Shown: piece after piece, positions 17,481-27,527 of the stretch
Layout of the letters: every line of letters starts with the position of its first letter
Numbering within the stretch: position 1 is the first letter of the stretch
Source of the DNA: Anaerolineaceae bacterium
Lineage (GTDB): Bacteria; Chloroflexota; Anaerolineae; JAAYZQ01
Assembly: GCA_012514775.1 (NCBI GenBank)
Contig: JAAYZQ010000166.1
Location: 1-61,401 of the forward strand
Direction: 5' to 3'
Length of the DNA: 61,401 nt
Notes under the pieces: generated by a model
Databases searched by the model: none
What the model was told of the DNA's origin: nothing
The model's input: the letters and a program-made list of their open reading frames with translations, nothing else
Position numbers and translations under genes: made by a program

Positions 17481-18638
17481 TCAGATCAACAACAACAGCA
17501 GTGGCACGACGAGGATCGTCGCCAGGAACAGCCCCAGGCTGAGGTTGCTGCCCGTGGTGCGCTGCACCAGGGCCAACACCCCTCGCTCATAGTGACGGAA
17601 GAACAACAACAGAATCAGCAGGCTGACGGCGCTGACGCTCACCATGCTGGTCAGCACGACAGTAAACGCATCGCCGCTGCCCAGGAGCACCGTCGCCAGC
17701 AGCGTATCGACGAACGTCGTGATGTTGGCGCCCATGATGTAGGGGATGGCGTTCTCACTCCGCACGTAGCCCCGGGCCGACAAGGGCACCAGGAGGCTGA
17801 GGGAGAGCGAAACCGAGAGCGTGACGAGGGTCAGGGCCGCGCCCAGGAGGAACATGACCAGGGGCCGGTAGACCAGGCGTGACACCAGGGCAAACTGGCT
17901 GCTCTCAAGGTCTAGCGACGGCAGGGCCCGGTCGAACAGGAAGAAGGCAAACCACAGGACGCCGAGCCCGAGGAGCATCACGACCCACTGTGGCAGCCAG
18001 CCCGACAGCGCGCCGACGATGGGCTGCAGGAACACGTCGAGGAAGGAGTTGAGAAAGGCGCCCCATCCAAACTCGACCTCGTCGAGGAGGCCCGTGTTCA
18101 GCAGCCAGGCGCCCAGGGCCAGGGCGGGCAGGTAGGTGCTGATGGTCACTGCCAGGGAGAGCAGTCCCATCGACAGCCCGCTGCGCCGCTCATGGCCGCG
18201 CAAGACGTACACAAAGCCGACAAAGAGCACGATAAACGAGGCGCCCAGGCGCGAGCCGACGATCATGGCCAGGCCCGCCAGGCGCGAGATCACCCCGGTG
18301 GCCACAAAGGCGACGCTGACGGCAGCCACCGGCGAGCCGCTCATGGCGGCATAGGCCGCCAGCCAGCCAAAGCCCAGGGCGTTGGTCATACTGTCCAGCT
18401 CGACAAAGCGCGCGACGAGCATGGCCGCCTCCGAGGCGCCTTCCTTGATGAGCTCAATGCCCACCACGAACAGGGACACCGCCAGGACAAAGCCCAGAAT
18501 GCGGAGGGCGCGCCGGGCCCAGAGGCCCGCGCGCGGCGTCTCTTCCTCGCCGGCAACCGCCACGCGAGACTGGCCCACGCGTTCCCGCAGTCCTTCGGCC
18601 TCGCCCGTGGCCGGGTCGTCGCCGGGTGGCAGGCTCAC
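17481..18638 (-). CDS. Na/Pi-cotransporter-like membrane protein
   Basis: The 385-aa protein has a ~45-residue cytoplasmic N-terminus and then about nine membrane segments. Two inverted repeats carry the family loops, GSRLGASF in the first half and [13 protein letters not shown] in the second, as in NptA/PF02690 proteins. These carry phosphate with Na+, though many bacterial members are uncharacterised. The start is GTG 18638, which overlaps the P-ATPase stop by 4 nt (GTGA). The absence of a PhoU domain separates it from YjbB-type members. Confidence 0.8.
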   Translation of the reverse strand: MSLPPGDDPATGEAEGLRERVGQSRVAVAGEEETPRAGLWARRALRILGFVLAVSLFVVGIELIKEGASEAAMLVARFVELDSMTNALGFGWLAAYAAMSGSPVAAVSVAFVATGVISRLAGLAMIVGSRLGASFIVLFVGFVYVLRGHERRSGLSMGLLSLAVTISTYLPALALGAWLLNTGLLDEVEFGWGAFLNSFLDVFLQPIVGALSGWLPQWVVMLLGLGVLWFAFFLFDRALPSLDLESSQFALVSRLVYRPLVMFLLGAALTLVTLSVSLSLSLLVPLSARGYVRSENAIPYIMGANITTFVDTLLATVLLGSGDAFTVVLTSMVSVSAVSLLILLLFFRHYERGVLALVQRTTGSNLSLGLFLATILVVPLLLLLI

Positions 18639-21406
18639 AGAGCTGCCTCGCCCTGCCCCTCGGAGCCCACAGGAGCGCCGGCTCGCCCTTCGCGCCGGCG
18701 CGCCAGGAGCTTTTCCAGCTCCACTGCCCAGAAGACAACCGTGCTGAGGAGGAGGCTGATGCCCAGATCGGCCGGCGACAGCGCTGAGGTGTTGAACAGA
18801 TCTTGCAGGAAGGGCACGTACACCACGGCCATCTGCAGGACAAAGGTCAGGGCGACGGCGCCCAGCAGGGGCTTATTGGAGAGCAAGCCGAGGGTAAAAA
18901 GCGACTCGCGGTTGGAGCGGAGGGCCAGCACGTTCCCCATCTGCGACAGCGTCAGGGTAGTGAACACCATGGTCTGCCAGTTGGGCCGGTCCGTCCCCCA
19001 TGCCCAGAAGCCAAGGCCAAGGGAGACCAGGCCCATGAGCAGCCCGACCCACAGCACATAGACCCCCAGCCCGCGCCCAAAGATGCTCTCCTGCGGGTCG
19101 TGGGGCGGCCGGCGCATGGTCAGGCGCTCGGCCGGCTCCACGGCCAGGGCCAGGCCGGGCAGGCCGTCGGTCACCAGGTTCACCCACAAGATCTGGAGCG
19201 GCAACAGGGGCAGCGGCATGCCGAGGAAGGGTGCGAGGAGCATGACCCATATCTCGCCCGCGTTAGAGGTCATTGTGTACTTGATAAACTTGCGGATGTT
19301 GTCATAGATGACCCGGCCCTCGCGCACTGCGGCAACGATGGTCGTAAAGTTGTCGTCCAGGAGCACCATGTCCGCCGCCTCCTTGGAGACGTCGGTGCCG
19401 GTGATGCCCATGGCCACGCCGATGTCGGCCTTTTTCAGGGCAGGGGCGTCGTTGACCCCGTCGCCCGTCATGGCAACGATGTGGCCCAGGTCCTGAAGGG
19501 CCTGTACGATCTTGAGCTTGTGCTCGGGCGACACCCGGGCATAGACAGGCACCTCCTGGACGACGCCTTCCAGATCCTCGACGCTCATCCTGGCCAATTG
19601 CTCCCCGGTCAGCGTTTCCGCATCCTCGGTGGCGATGCCCAATTGCCGGGCAATCTCCCGGGCTGTCAGGGGATGGTCGCCGGTGATCATGACCGGGCGA
19701 ATGCCCGCACCCATGGCCGTCTGGACGGCGTCGCGGACTTCGGGCCGGGGCGGGTCGATCATGCCCACCAGGCCGACAAAGATCATCTGCTGTTCCAGGC
19801 CGGCCTCGTCGGCCTCGTCAAAACCGGCATCCAGGCAGCGGAAGGCGGCGCCCAGCACCCGCTGGCCCTCGGCCGCCATGCGGTCGTTGGCAGCAACGAT
19901 GCGCTGCCGCAGGTCGTCGGTCAGCGGCACCGCCTCGTCGCCCGCCCAGGCCCGGTCCGAGATATCCAGCAGGCTGTCGACGGCGCCCTTGGCAAAGGCA
20001 ACGTACTCGTGCCCACACCAGGGTGTCTCGGCACCCTCCTCCGGGGGGCCAGCGCGATGGACGGTGGTCATTCGCTTGCGTTCCGAGGTAAAGGGCACTT
20101 CGGCCACGCGGGGCCAGCGCTCTTCGAGCTCGTACTTGGGCAGGCCCATCTGTGCCGCGGCCACCACCAGGGCACCCTCGGTAGGATCGCCGACGACGTT
20201 GTAGCCGCCATCTCCCTTCTCGGCGGGCTCCAGGGTCGCATCGCTGGCCAGGGCCGCGGCCGTGGCAAGAAAGACCAGGCTGCGGACGGTGGGGGGCTGG
20301 TCTGGCGGCGCCTGGGCGTCGATGACAGGCACACCCTTCCGCAACAGGGTCTCTACCCGCTGGGTCTCGCCCAGCACGTCGAGGACGGTGACGGTCATGC
20401 GGTTCTCGGTGAGGGTGCCCGTCTTGTCGGAGCAGATGACGGTCACCGAGCCAAGGGTTTCCACGGCCGGCAGCTTGCGGATAAGGGCCTGGCGGTGCAA
20501 CATCCGCTGTGCCCCCAGGGCCAGGGCCACGGTTACGACGGCCGGCAGGCCCTCGGGCACGGCGGCGACGGCCATACCGATGCCCGTCAGGATCATTAAC
20601 TGCAGGTCTTCGCCCCGCAGCAGGCCGAGGACAAAGACGATGGCCACGATGCCCAGGGCTCCGATGGCCAGGCCCCTGCCCAACTGCTGCAGGCGGACCT
20701 GGAGCGGGGTCGCGGCGCGCTCCACCCCCTGGATCATGTCGGCGATGCGTCCCAGCTCGGTGTTCATGCCCGTCTCGGTGACCACCAGCGTGCCCCGGCC
20801 GTAGGTAACCACAGTGCCCATGTAGGCCATGTTCACCCGGTCGCCCACCGCCGCGCCCGGACGCGACAGCGGCGACGTGTGCTTTTCTACCGGCTCCGAT
20901 TCGCCGGTGAGGGACGCCTCCTCCACGCGCAAGTTCACGGCCTCCAGCAGGCGTCCGTCGGCAGGGACCACGACACCGGCCTCGAGGAGGGCAAGGTCGC
21001 CGGGCACCAGGGAGCTGGCCGGGACCTCGGCCACGTGCCCATCGCGCCGCACTCGCACGGTCGGCACCGCCATTTTCTTCAGGGCGGCCATGGCCTTCTC
21101 AGCCCGGTATTCCTGGCTAAAGCCCAGGACAGCGTTGAGGATGACGATGGCCAGGATGGCGACGGTGTCCTTCCAGTCGCCAAGAAAACCAGAAATGATG
21201 GCGGCAACGATGAGGATCAGAATCATGGTCGCGGTGAGCTGCTCCCACAGGATGCGCCACGGGCTCTTGACCCCGCGCTCCACGAGCTCGTTGGGGCCGT
21301 GCTCTTCCAGCCGGCGCTCTACTTCGGCTGTGGTCAGCCCGGCGGCGCCGTCGGACTTGACCTGGGCCAGGACCTGTTCAGTTTCCAGTTCATGCCAGTT
21401 TGCCAT
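18635..21406 (-). CDS. calcium-type cation-transporting P-type ATPase
   Basis: The 923-aa P2-type ATPase is of SERCA/PMR1 style. It has the N-terminal cation ATPase domain, TGES (167-170) of the actuator, PEGLP in M4 (284-288, a Ca2+ site), the phosphorylation site DKTGTLT (Asp327), and the hinge [18 protein letters not shown]6 carries NLVTDGLP, and C-terminal membrane helices complete the fold. The M4 and M6 residues favour Ca2+ export rather than Na/K or heavy metals. It is first in an operon whose next two genes overlap or nearly touch. The start has GGGGATGGAG upstream. Confidence 0.93.
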   Translation of the reverse strand: MANWHELETEQVLAQVKSDGAAGLTTAEVERRLEEHGPNELVERGVKSPWRILWEQLTATMILILIVAAIISGFLGDWKDTVAILAIVILNAVLGFSQEYRAEKAMAALKKMAVPTVRVRRDGHVAEVPASSLVPGDLALLEAGVVVPADGRLLEAVNLRVEEASLTGESEPVEKHTSPLSRPGAAVGDRVNMAYMGTVVTYGRGTLVVTETGMNTELGRIADMIQGVERAATPLQVRLQQLGRGLAIGALGIVAIVFVLGLLRGEDLQLMILTGIGMAVAAVPEGLPAVVTVALALGAQRMLHRQALIRKLPAVETLGSVTVICSDKTGTLTENRMTVTVLDVLGETQRVETLLRKGVPVIDAQAPPDQPPTVRSLVFLATAAALASDATLEPAEKGDGGYNVVGDPTEGALVVAAAQMGLPKYELEERWPRVAEVPFTSERKRMTTVHRAGPPEEGAETPWCGHEYVAFAKGAVDSLLDISDRAWAGDEAVPLTDDLRQRIVAANDRMAAEGQRVLGAAFRCLDAGFDEADEAGLEQQMIFVGLVGMIDPPRPEVRDAVQTAMGAGIRPVMITGDHPLTAREIARQLGIATEDAETLTGEQLARMSVEDLEGVVQEVPVYARVSPEHKLKIVQALQDLGHIVAMTGDGVNDAPALKKADIGVAMGITGTDVSKEAADMVLLDDNFTTIVAAVREGRVIYDNIRKFIKYTMTSNAGEIWVMLLAPFLGMPLPLLPLQILWVNLVTDGLPGLALAVEPAERLTMRRPPHDPQESIFGRGLGVYVLWVGLLMGLVSLGLGFWAWGTDRPNWQTMVFTTLTLSQMGNVLALRSNRESLFTLGLLSNKPLLGAVALTFVLQMAVVYVPFLQDLFNTSALSPADLGISLLLSTVVFWAVELEKLLARRREGRAGAPVGSEGQGEAAL

Positions 21407-21494
21407 CGTGCATCTCCATCCCCTTGAGGATCAGACTGCGGGCTGCAACTGCGGGTTGCGCCCCTTCCGGTGGTGCGCGAGTGCCTGTCCCCGT

Positions 21495-22541
21495 CTAGCC
21501 TGCCGGTTCCAGGCGCGGACCGTCCGGCGTGTCCTGGACGCGCCAGCCCAGGGCCAGGAGCTGGTCACGGAGGGCATCCGCCGACTCCCAGTCGCGCCGG
21601 GCGCGGGCCGCCTCGCGCTCCTCCAGCAGGCGGCGGACCGGGGCGGGGGCCACCGCTGCGGCGTTCTGCTTGTCCATTCGTTCCCGGGTCGAGTCCAGGA
21701 GCCCGGCCGGCAATCCAAGCCCGGGCGGGGGCAGGCGCGCGGCGCCCAGCTCGGCCAGGGGTAGCGCCGTGCCGGTCTCGAAGCGTCGCTCGTCGCCGTC
21801 GGACAGGAGCGTCACGCCGCCCTGGCCCAGGACGTGGCAGACTCCACCGGCCAGGTCGATAGCCAGGGCCGTCAGCTCGTCGAGGCCGACCACCAGGTGG
21901 CCGGCAGGCAAAAGCCCCAACAGCTCATCAAAGCGCACCCGGCCCATGTAGCAGCGGCTCGTGTCCAGCTCGCTGCCGCCATCCCGGTTGTTCCAATGGG
22001 GAACAAACACAAGACGGAGCCCGTAGGGCTCAAAGAAACCCAACCCTTTCTGCCAGTGAAGGTCGTGGCCGGCCTTGTAGATCTCGTACACCGGCAGGGT
22101 GTGGCTGCCGGCAGCGACGACGGCGGCGCTGGCCATGACGACGGCGGTCCCCAGGCGGTGGGCTGCTTGCAGCGTGTGCCACGTCAGGCTGTCGCGCAAC
22201 TGGCGGACGGCATAGGTCGGGCTGCCGGGCCCCAAAAAACTGACGTCGGCGCCCACGAGCTGCCCGGCGATCTCGGGCAGCTCGGGGCTAAAGGGAGTGC
22301 CGCGCCGTCGCGCGGGCACCAGGGTAACCTCGGGCTGGTAGTTCTGCAGGTGCTGCTCCAGGAACTCGCCGATGCGCCCCGCCACCCGCTCCGAGTTCAG
22401 CTCGAATCCGGCAGGCGTCTCCAGGATGGCAACGCGCAGCGGAGCCACCAGGCGCCGGAACAGCCAGTCAAAGACCTTCTGCCCGGCCGGCAGGGTCTCG
22501 CCGGAGCCAAAGAGGACGACCAGGCCGGGCCGGGCAGTCAC
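21495..22541 (-). CDS. peptidase S51 / cyanophycinase-like domain fused to a CysRS-type tail
   Basis: The 348-aa protein has a class-I-glutaminase-like N-terminal domain of S51 type. It shows VVLFGSGETLPAG, the segment ADVSFLGPGSPTYAVRQLRDS, and a possible nucleophile Ser in MASAAVVAAG where active peptidases have GTSAGA. The last ~70 residues (VRRLLEEREAARARRDWESADALRDQL then GWRVQDTPDG) closely resemble the C-terminal anticodon-binding helices of cysteinyl-tRNA synthetase. No CysRS catalytic domain is present. The start is GTG 22541 with AAGGAGG eight bases upstream, and the promoter is at 22595-22623. The function is unknown; peptidase, amidotransferase or tRNA-linked roles are possible. 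Confidence 0.7.
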   Translation of the reverse strand: MTARPGLVVLFGSGETLPAGQKVFDWLFRRLVAPLRVAILETPAGFELNSERVAGRIGEFLEQHLQNYQPEVTLVPARRRGTPFSPELPEIAGQLVGADVSFLGPGSPTYAVRQLRDSLTWHTLQAAHRLGTAVVMASAAVVAAGSHTLPVYEIYKAGHDLHWQKGLGFFEPYGLRLVFVPHWNNRDGGSELDTSRCYMGRVRFDELLGLLPAGHLVVGLDELTALAIDLAGGVCHVLGQGGVTLLSDGDERRFETGTALPLAELGAARLPPPGLGLPAGLLDSTRERMDKQNAAAVAPAPVRRLLEEREAARARRDWESADALRDQLLALGWRVQDTPDGPRLEPAG

Positions 22542-22594
22542 GCCCAGCCCTCCTTCCCCGCGTTCACAAAAAGCAACAGGTCAAGCATAAAAGA

Positions 22595-22623
22595 ATTATA
22601 ACAACAAGATCGCCGGCCGTCAA
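22595..22623 (-). promoter_or_regulatory. promoter of the S51-like/CysRS-tail gene
   Basis: On the minus strand, TTGACG (22623-22618), 17 nt, then TATAAT (22600-22595). Eleven of twelve positions match. It is back-to-back with the arsR promoter, 12 bp apart. Confidence 0.8.
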
Positions 22624-22634
22624 AAAGATCCCCC

Positions 22635-22663
22635 TTGACAGAAATGCCGATCCATGGTATCAT
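22635..22663 (+). promoter_or_regulatory. promoter of arsR-arsM
   Basis: TTGACA (22635-22640), 17 nt, then TATCAT (22658-22663). The transcription start falls inside the inverted repeat at 22664-22687, the expected site for ArsR repression. Confidence 0.85.
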
Positions 22664-22687
22664 ATAGACACATTGATAAATGTCTAT
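22664..22687. promoter_or_regulatory. ArsR operator candidate O1
   Basis: Inverted arms ATAGACA (22664-22670) and TGTCTAT (22681-22687) flank a 10-bp centre containing CATT/AATG. It begins at the first base after the -10 box. Its half-site resembles that of the second site at 23026-23051. Confidence 0.65.
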
Positions 22688-22707
22688 GAATTGGAGGCTG
22701 AGCCGTT

Positions 22708-22995
22708 GTGACCATCGATTGCGTCGAGTTCTGCAAGGCACTGGCCGACGATACACGGCAGCAGATCTTGCAGATGCTGCTGGAAAAAGAGATGCCGGTC
22801 AACGACATCGTCGCTGCCTTTGGCGTCTCTCAGCCAACCATCTCCCACCACCTGAACGTTCTGAAGCAAATGGGCCTGGTGACCAGCCGCCGCGAGGGCA
22901 AGCAGGTCTTTTATGCCACCGACCACGAAAACGTCGTGCAGTGCTGTGGCTTGCTCATCAACAAGTTTGACGCCCAGGGCGTGTGCGAGGCATAG
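22708..22995 (+). CDS. arsR: ArsR-family metalloregulatory repressor
   Basis: The 95-aa winged-helix repressor has the recognition helix VSQPTISHHLNVLKQMGLV and a wing segment REGKQVFYAT. Cysteines are at positions 5 (IDCVEFC), 9 and a C-terminal pair CC near 78-79. Classical ArsR uses a CxC pair in the DNA-binding helix, which is absent here. As(III) may therefore bind the N- and C-terminal Cys, or the inducer may differ. GTG 22708 follows GGAGG. It probably represses itself and arsM. Confidence 0.88.
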   Translation: MTIDCVEFCKALADDTRQQILQMLLEKEMPVNDIVAAFGVSQPTISHHLNVLKQMGLVTSRREGKQVFYATDHENVVQCCGLLINKFDAQGVCEA

Positions 22996-23025
22996 CGGCA
23001 GAAGGCCTTTTTTTACGCGAATACA

Positions 23026-23051
23026 TCGACATATTTAAATATATATATCGA
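23026..23051. promoter_or_regulatory. ArsR operator candidate O2 upstream of arsM
   Basis: Twelve-base arms (23026-23037 and 23040-23051) match at 10 of 12 positions around a 2-bp centre, the 12-2-12 form known for ArsR/SmtB operators. The half-site ATCGACATAT resembles ATAGACACAT of O1. A weak promoter (TTTACG at 23012, TTAAAT at 23035) overlaps it. Confidence 0.65.
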
Positions 23052-23066
23052 AAGGCGGAGACTCTT

Positions 23067-23975
23067 ATGAGCGAGGCGAATATCGCGAGTGCGGCCGAGA
23101 TCAAGGAGGCCGTGCGAGAGGCATACGGCGGGGTGGCGCGGCAGTTTGGCGGCCAGCCGGCAAGGGGAGGCTGCTGTGGCTCAGGGCAGGGCTCGAGCTG
23201 CTGCGGCCCGCAAAAGCTGGAAGCAGAGGCCACGTGCGGGGCCGAGCGCTTTTACTCGGCCGACGAGGTGGGTGGCCTGCCCGAGACCGTGACCCAGGCA
23301 TCTCTGGGCTGCGGCAACCCTATCGCCGTGGCCGAGCTACAGCCGGGCGAAGTCGTCCTCGACCTTGGCTCCGGCGGCGGGATCGACTGCTTCCTGGCCG
23401 CCCGCCTGGTCGGTCCCCAGGGGAGGGTCATCGGGCTGGACATGACGCCGGACATGATCCGGCTGGCCCAGGCAAATGCCAAGAAGGTGGGGGCCACGAA
23501 CGCTGAGTTTCGTCTCGGCGAGATAGAGGACATCCCCCTGCCCGACGCCTCGGTGGACGTCATCATTTCGAACTGCGTGGTCAACCTCGCGCCCGACAAA
23601 GACGCGGTGTTCCAGGAGGTCTATCGCGTCCTGCGTCCCGGCGGGCGCATGAGCATCTCGGACATTGTCGTGGATGGGGATCTGCCGCCAGCTATCCGCA
23701 GCCGCCTCGACGCGTGGGCCGGCTGCGTTGCCGGAGCGCTGGACGAAAAAGTCTACCTGGACAAGATCCGGGCTGCCGGTTTTGAGGATGTGGAGGTCAT
23801 CTCGCGGGACTATGCCCAGGCCGAGGCCGAGCAGGCCATGGAGCTGCTCGCGGGTGAGGATGGACGCCCCGCGGCCGAGGCGGAGGCATCCGCACTCCTG
23901 GCCGAAGCGGGGGTGTCGCCCGCGGACCTCGGCCGCAAGATCGCCAGCGTCAAGGTTAGAGCCCGCAAGCCCTGA
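23067..23975 (+). CDS. arsM: arsenite S-adenosylmethionine methyltransferase ArsM
   Basis: Methylates As(III) with SAM, giving volatile or exported methylarsenicals. The 302-aa protein has a Cys-rich N-terminus (Cys36, 37, 45, 46, 57) and GCGNP near 81. The SAM motif is VVLDLGSGGGIDCFLA (97-112). The conserved ArsM cysteines are in ISNCVVNLAPDK and in AGCVAGAL. The open frame extends 28 codons upstream across the operator; ATG 23067 is chosen because it follows GGCGGAG and removes a non-family leader. It forms an operon with arsR and ends at the terminator at 24034. Confidence 0.92.
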   Translation: MSEANIASAAEIKEAVREAYGGVARQFGGQPARGGCCGSGQGSSCCGPQKLEAEATCGAERFYSADEVGGLPETVTQASLGCGNPIAVAELQPGEVVLDLGSGGGIDCFLAARLVGPQGRVIGLDMTPDMIRLAQANAKKVGATNAEFRLGEIEDIPLPDASVDVIISNCVVNLAPDKDAVFQEVYRVLRPGGRMSISDIVVDGDLPPAIRSRLDAWAGCVAGALDEKVYLDKIRAAGFEDVEVISRDYAQAEAEQAMELLAGEDGRPAAEAEASALLAEAGVSPADLGRKIASVKVRARKP

Positions 23976-24033
23976 GTGGGTAGCAACACCCTTGGCCCCC
24001 GGGCCGGGTTTGCATTTTTCCGCAATGGAGAGT

Positions 24034-24068
24034 AGAATGAGCCGCAGACGTGCGGCTCATTCTTATTC
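24034..24068 (+). terminator. intrinsic terminator of the ars operon
   Basis: A perfect 13-bp stem (24034-24046 with 24051-24063), GACG tetraloop, followed by TTATT. Confidence 0.85.
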
Positions 24069-24137
24069 CGTAGCGCATCGTCCAACAGAACCATCCTCAA
24101 CCCATCGCTGGGTCTATACCAAAGAGGAGAAAGGAAC

Positions 24138-26219
24138 ATGAAACCACCGGCCCTCAAGATCGTTCCCAGGATCGTTCTATTCGTCGCACTGTTGGCCGCG
24201 GGGATCGTCCCCGTGACGCAGGCCGGGTCGCAGCCCCGAGAGTGGCGAGATGGGCTGAACACTGCCGAGCTGATCGAGGCCGCCCGGGAGCGGGGCGAGA
24301 TCGCCTACGAGACCGCCCAGCTATACCTGGCCTATGCCCTGAGGGCCCCCGACAAGCTTCCCGAACGCTATCGCAGCCCGGTTCCCTGGGACGGAACCCT
24401 CCCCCTGCTGCGCCTGCGCACCGCGACCAGGGCCATGGCAGCCAGCCCGGAGCGCGCCGAGATCGAGGCCCTCCTGGCCGGAACGTGTGACGACTCGGTC
24501 GCATCGCTGGCCAACATCCGCAACACCTCCTACTTTCACATCCAGTACGGGACCATTGGCGGCGGCCTGAGCATCGACTCGTATGCCAGCACCCTGGACA
24601 CCGCCTGGGCTACGGAGGTAATCACTTTCGGCTGGGCAGCGCCGCCGGTATTGCCGTCCAACCCGCCGCCAGGCAACCTCTACCACGTGCGCATCGACAC
24701 CCTGGAATGGGGCCTGTACGGCTACGTGTCCACCGGGGGCACCCACGCCGGCCTGGTGCCCAACAACCCCAACACGCCCTGGAACGATCAGGACGCATAC
24801 GCCACCTGCATGGTGCTGAACCGCGATTACAGCGACTTTGGCGGCACCCCGTTGCATGCCATGCAGGCCACTGTAGCCCACGAGTTCAACCACTCCATCC
24901 AGTTCGGCTACGGGGCCATTACTGGTTCCAACGCGCCCGATCTCTCCTTCGCCGAGGCCAGCTCGACCTGGATGGAGGACGAGGTCTTTGACGCGGCCAA
25001 CGACAACTACTTCTACCTCTGGCCCAGTTTTGAGACGTGCATGGGCGAGTACGATCCCGACGATCCCCACTCCGTCTATGACTACTGGATCACATTCCGC
25101 GGCCTCACCGAGCCTTACGGCTGCGGGACCGCCGGCGGGGGCGAGCAGATCCTGCAGGACTTCTGGGAGGCGACCAGCCAGAGCGCCACGAGCAACATGC
25201 TCTCGGCGTTGAACGGCGCCCTGGTGAACAAGGGTACCACCCTGGCCGACGCCTACCACGCCTACGCCATCGCCGTCAAGTTCAACAAGATGTGTGCCGG
25301 CGGGTACGCGCTGCCCTACTGCTTCGAGGAAGGAAGCGCCTACGTCGCCACCGCCGGCCCGACGGCCGTCCACGGCGCAGTGGCGAGCATTGGTAGCAGC
25401 TACAACGGCAGCCTGGCCGACAATTACAGCCTGAACTGGGTCGGCCTGCCCGCCGGCACCCTCCCGTACAGGGTGACCCTTCGAAACGAGGCTTCCGGCG
25501 GCCAACTGCGGGGCAGCGTGGTATGCGACACCGGTGCAGCCCTCGTAATCACTCCCTTTCCCCAGGTTGCCGGCAGCGGCGGGTCGACCTCTTTGGCCAG
25601 CTACAACCCCAGCGGCTGCAGCAGCGTTGTCGCCGTGCTGACGAACCAGGCTCAAACAGAGGACAATCCCTCCCATTGCCAACCGCGCAGCTACCGCATC
25701 GAGACCTTGCCCCTGGTTACCATGGACCACCGCCAGTTCTTGCCCCTTGTCGAAAGATCGGACTCTTACGCCCCGATTCCGCTCCGTAACGGCGATTTCG
25801 AGCTGGGACCCGAGTTCTGGCAGGAAAGCTCGACCCATTCCTGGGATCTCATCGTCACCGAGGATAAGCCAGACGTGGCAGCCCACAGTGGAGAATGGCT
25901 TGCCTGGCTAGGCGGCGACAACCTCGAGACTTCGTTGCTCCAGCAGCAGGTGACCGTGCCGGCCAGCACGCCGATCCTGTCCTACTGGCATTGGATAGGG
26001 TCGCAAGACAGTTGCGCTGGCGACGTCGCCCGCGTGCGGATCAACGGCGCAGTGGTGCACCAATACTACCTGTGCCAGAGTAACAACACGGGGGGCTGGA
26101 GGGAGCACACGGTCTCCCTCGCGGCATATGCCGGGCAGACGGTGGACCTGGGCATCGAGGTCGAAACCGACAGCAGCCTGCTCAGCAGCCTCCTGGTGGA
26201 CGACGTGACGTTCCGGTGA
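24138..26219 (+). CDS. secreted HExxH zinc metalloprotease-like protein
   Basis: The 693-aa protein has a signal peptide (about 1-30, ending ...TQAGS). The metalloprotease core has VAHEFNHSIQFGYG (HExxH) near residue 250 and, ~25 residues later, FAEASSTWMEDEVF. The latter supplies a downstream Glu, resembling the MXAN_6640/M6-like group. The region around 420-530 is beta-rich, and the last ~150 residues (NGDFELGPEFWQ, LLQQQVTVPA, SLLVDDVTFR) look like a carbohydrate-binding or MAM-like jelly roll. It probably digests extracellular protein. ATG 24138 follows AGGAGAAAGGA. It is convergent with the kinase gene. Confidence 0.8.
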   Translation: MKPPALKIVPRIVLFVALLAAGIVPVTQAGSQPREWRDGLNTAELIEAARERGEIAYETAQLYLAYALRAPDKLPERYRSPVPWDGTLPLLRLRTATRAMAASPERAEIEALLAGTCDDSVASLANIRNTSYFHIQYGTIGGGLSIDSYASTLDTAWATEVITFGWAAPPVLPSNPPPGNLYHVRIDTLEWGLYGYVSTGGTHAGLVPNNPNTPWNDQDAYATCMVLNRDYSDFGGTPLHAMQATVAHEFNHSIQFGYGAITGSNAPDLSFAEASSTWMEDEVFDAANDNYFYLWPSFETCMGEYDPDDPHSVYDYWITFRGLTEPYGCGTAGGGEQILQDFWEATSQSATSNMLSALNGALVNKGTTLADAYHAYAIAVKFNKMCAGGYALPYCFEEGSAYVATAGPTAVHGAVASIGSSYNGSLADNYSLNWVGLPAGTLPYRVTLRNEASGGQLRGSVVCDTGAALVITPFPQVAGSGGSTSLASYNPSGCSSVVAVLTNQAQTEDNPSHCQPRSYRIETLPLVTMDHRQFLPLVERSDSYAPIPLRNGDFELGPEFWQESSTHSWDLIVTEDKPDVAAHSGEWLAWLGGDNLETSLLQQQVTVPASTPILSYWHWIGSQDSCAGDVARVRINGAVVHQYYLCQSNNTGGWREHTVSLAAYAGQTVDLGIEVETDSSLLSSLLVDDVTFR

Positions 26220-26273
26220 GGCACGGCCTGCCCTGGCGCGGCTTCAGGAGCACCGGGAACGGGCGAGCAGCCG

Positions 26274-27434
26274 CTATCCGGTGCAGGCCCGGCTGCTGGT
26301 GCCTTCGGGGCGACGCAGGAGGCCCCTGTGCTGCCCGGACCGCGCCCGGACCTGGGGCACCGGCTCTTCGCGGCTCCGGTTCACGACGGGCAGCTCCAGG
26401 ACGATGGTTGCGCCCCCTTCGGGGTTGTTTTCGGCCCAGATGGTGCCCCGGTGCCGCCGCAGGATCTCGTCGCAGATGGACAGGCCGAGACCCATGCCCT
26501 GCGCCGGGTCCTTGGTGCTGAAAAAGGGCTCGAAGATGCGAGACAGGAGCTCTGGCGCGATTCCAGGGCCGCTGTCGACGAAACGCACCTGGATACGGCC
26601 CGCGCCGTCGCCGTTGGCGCTGTAGGCCCTGGCCGCGATGTACAGCCTGCCACCGGCCTGCTGGGCCAGGATGGCCTGGCGTGCATTGCAGATCAGGTTG
26701 ACAAAGACCTGTTGCAGCTTCCAGGGATCGGCCTGGGTCGGCGGCAAGTCGGCAGCCAGATCGGTGGTCACCTGGATGCCGTCCATTTCGAGCTGCGGAG
26801 TTTGCAGCTCGACGGTGTGCCGGATCAGCTCGTTAACGTCAACCGTCTCCAGGCAGGGCTCCAGGGGATCGGCACAGGTTCGCAGGTTGTCCACCATCTG
26901 CGCCATGCGCCTGATCTGATCCTGCACCACAGCCAGGCCGTCGCCCGTTTCGCTGGTCAAACGTGCCCTGGTTGAGAGCAGCTTGGTTTGCAGCAGGAGA
27001 ATGGCCAGCGAGTTTTTCATCTCGTGGACCACGCTCGAAACGTGCTGGCTGGTCCGCGCCATCTCTTCCATCTGCTGTAACCGCGCCTGCCGGTCCTGGG
27101 TTTCCTGCACGGCCGTGAACGTCAGCAGGACGGCGCCCTGGGCAGCGTGAAGGACACGGCGATTGATGAGGACCGGCACAGCGGTCCCATTTCGGTGTCG
27201 GAGCGCGCTCTCCTGGTAGCCAGTCCCTTCTCTCGGCTCAGACGTCAGGACCTGCGGCTTCTGCACGTGCAGGCTCATCCAGTTCAGGCCAACCAGTTCC
27301 CGAGGATTGCGGCCCACGAGCTGTGCCAGGGCACGGTTGGCAAAGATCAACTGCCCCCGGTCGTCGAGGATGGCCACTCCCTCAGCCAGGTTCTCCAGTA
27401 CCTCACCCAGAAGGCCTTCTGCTTTCTCGCCCAT
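26274..27434 (-). CDS. soluble PAS-domain sensor histidine kinase
   Basis: The 386-aa protein has no membrane segment. It has a PAS domain (~8-112), a short coiled linker, then H-box VVHEMKNSLA (His137), N-box NLICNARQA, G1 DSGPGI and G2 GMGLGLSI. All ATP-binding boxes are intact. The C-terminal ~30 residues are Arg-rich. It is 93 nt downstream of the Asn-Gly-repeat peptide gene in the same direction with no terminator between, so it probably belongs to that operon. Its cognate regulator is not encoded nearby. ATG 27434 has GGGGAG upstream. Confidence 0.88.
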   Translation of the reverse strand: MGEKAEGLLGEVLENLAEGVAILDDRGQLIFANRALAQLVGRNPRELVGLNWMSLHVQKPQVLTSEPREGTGYQESALRHRNGTAVPVLINRRVLHAAQGAVLLTFTAVQETQDRQARLQQMEEMARTSQHVSSVVHEMKNSLAILLLQTKLLSTRARLTSETGDGLAVVQDQIRRMAQMVDNLRTCADPLEPCLETVDVNELIRHTVELQTPQLEMDGIQVTTDLAADLPPTQADPWKLQQVFVNLICNARQAILAQQAGGRLYIAARAYSANGDGAGRIQVRFVDSGPGIAPELLSRIFEPFFSTKDPAQGMGLGLSICDEILRRHRGTIWAENNPEGGATIVLELPVVNRSREEPVPQVRARSGQHRGLLRRPEGTSSRACTG

Positions 27435-27527
27435 GCAAGCACACTCCCCAACGAACTCGTACGACGTAAACGAGCGGGAACGGCAGGACCGATTGTCACC
27501 TACAACTCGCCAGGATCCAGCGGGCGA

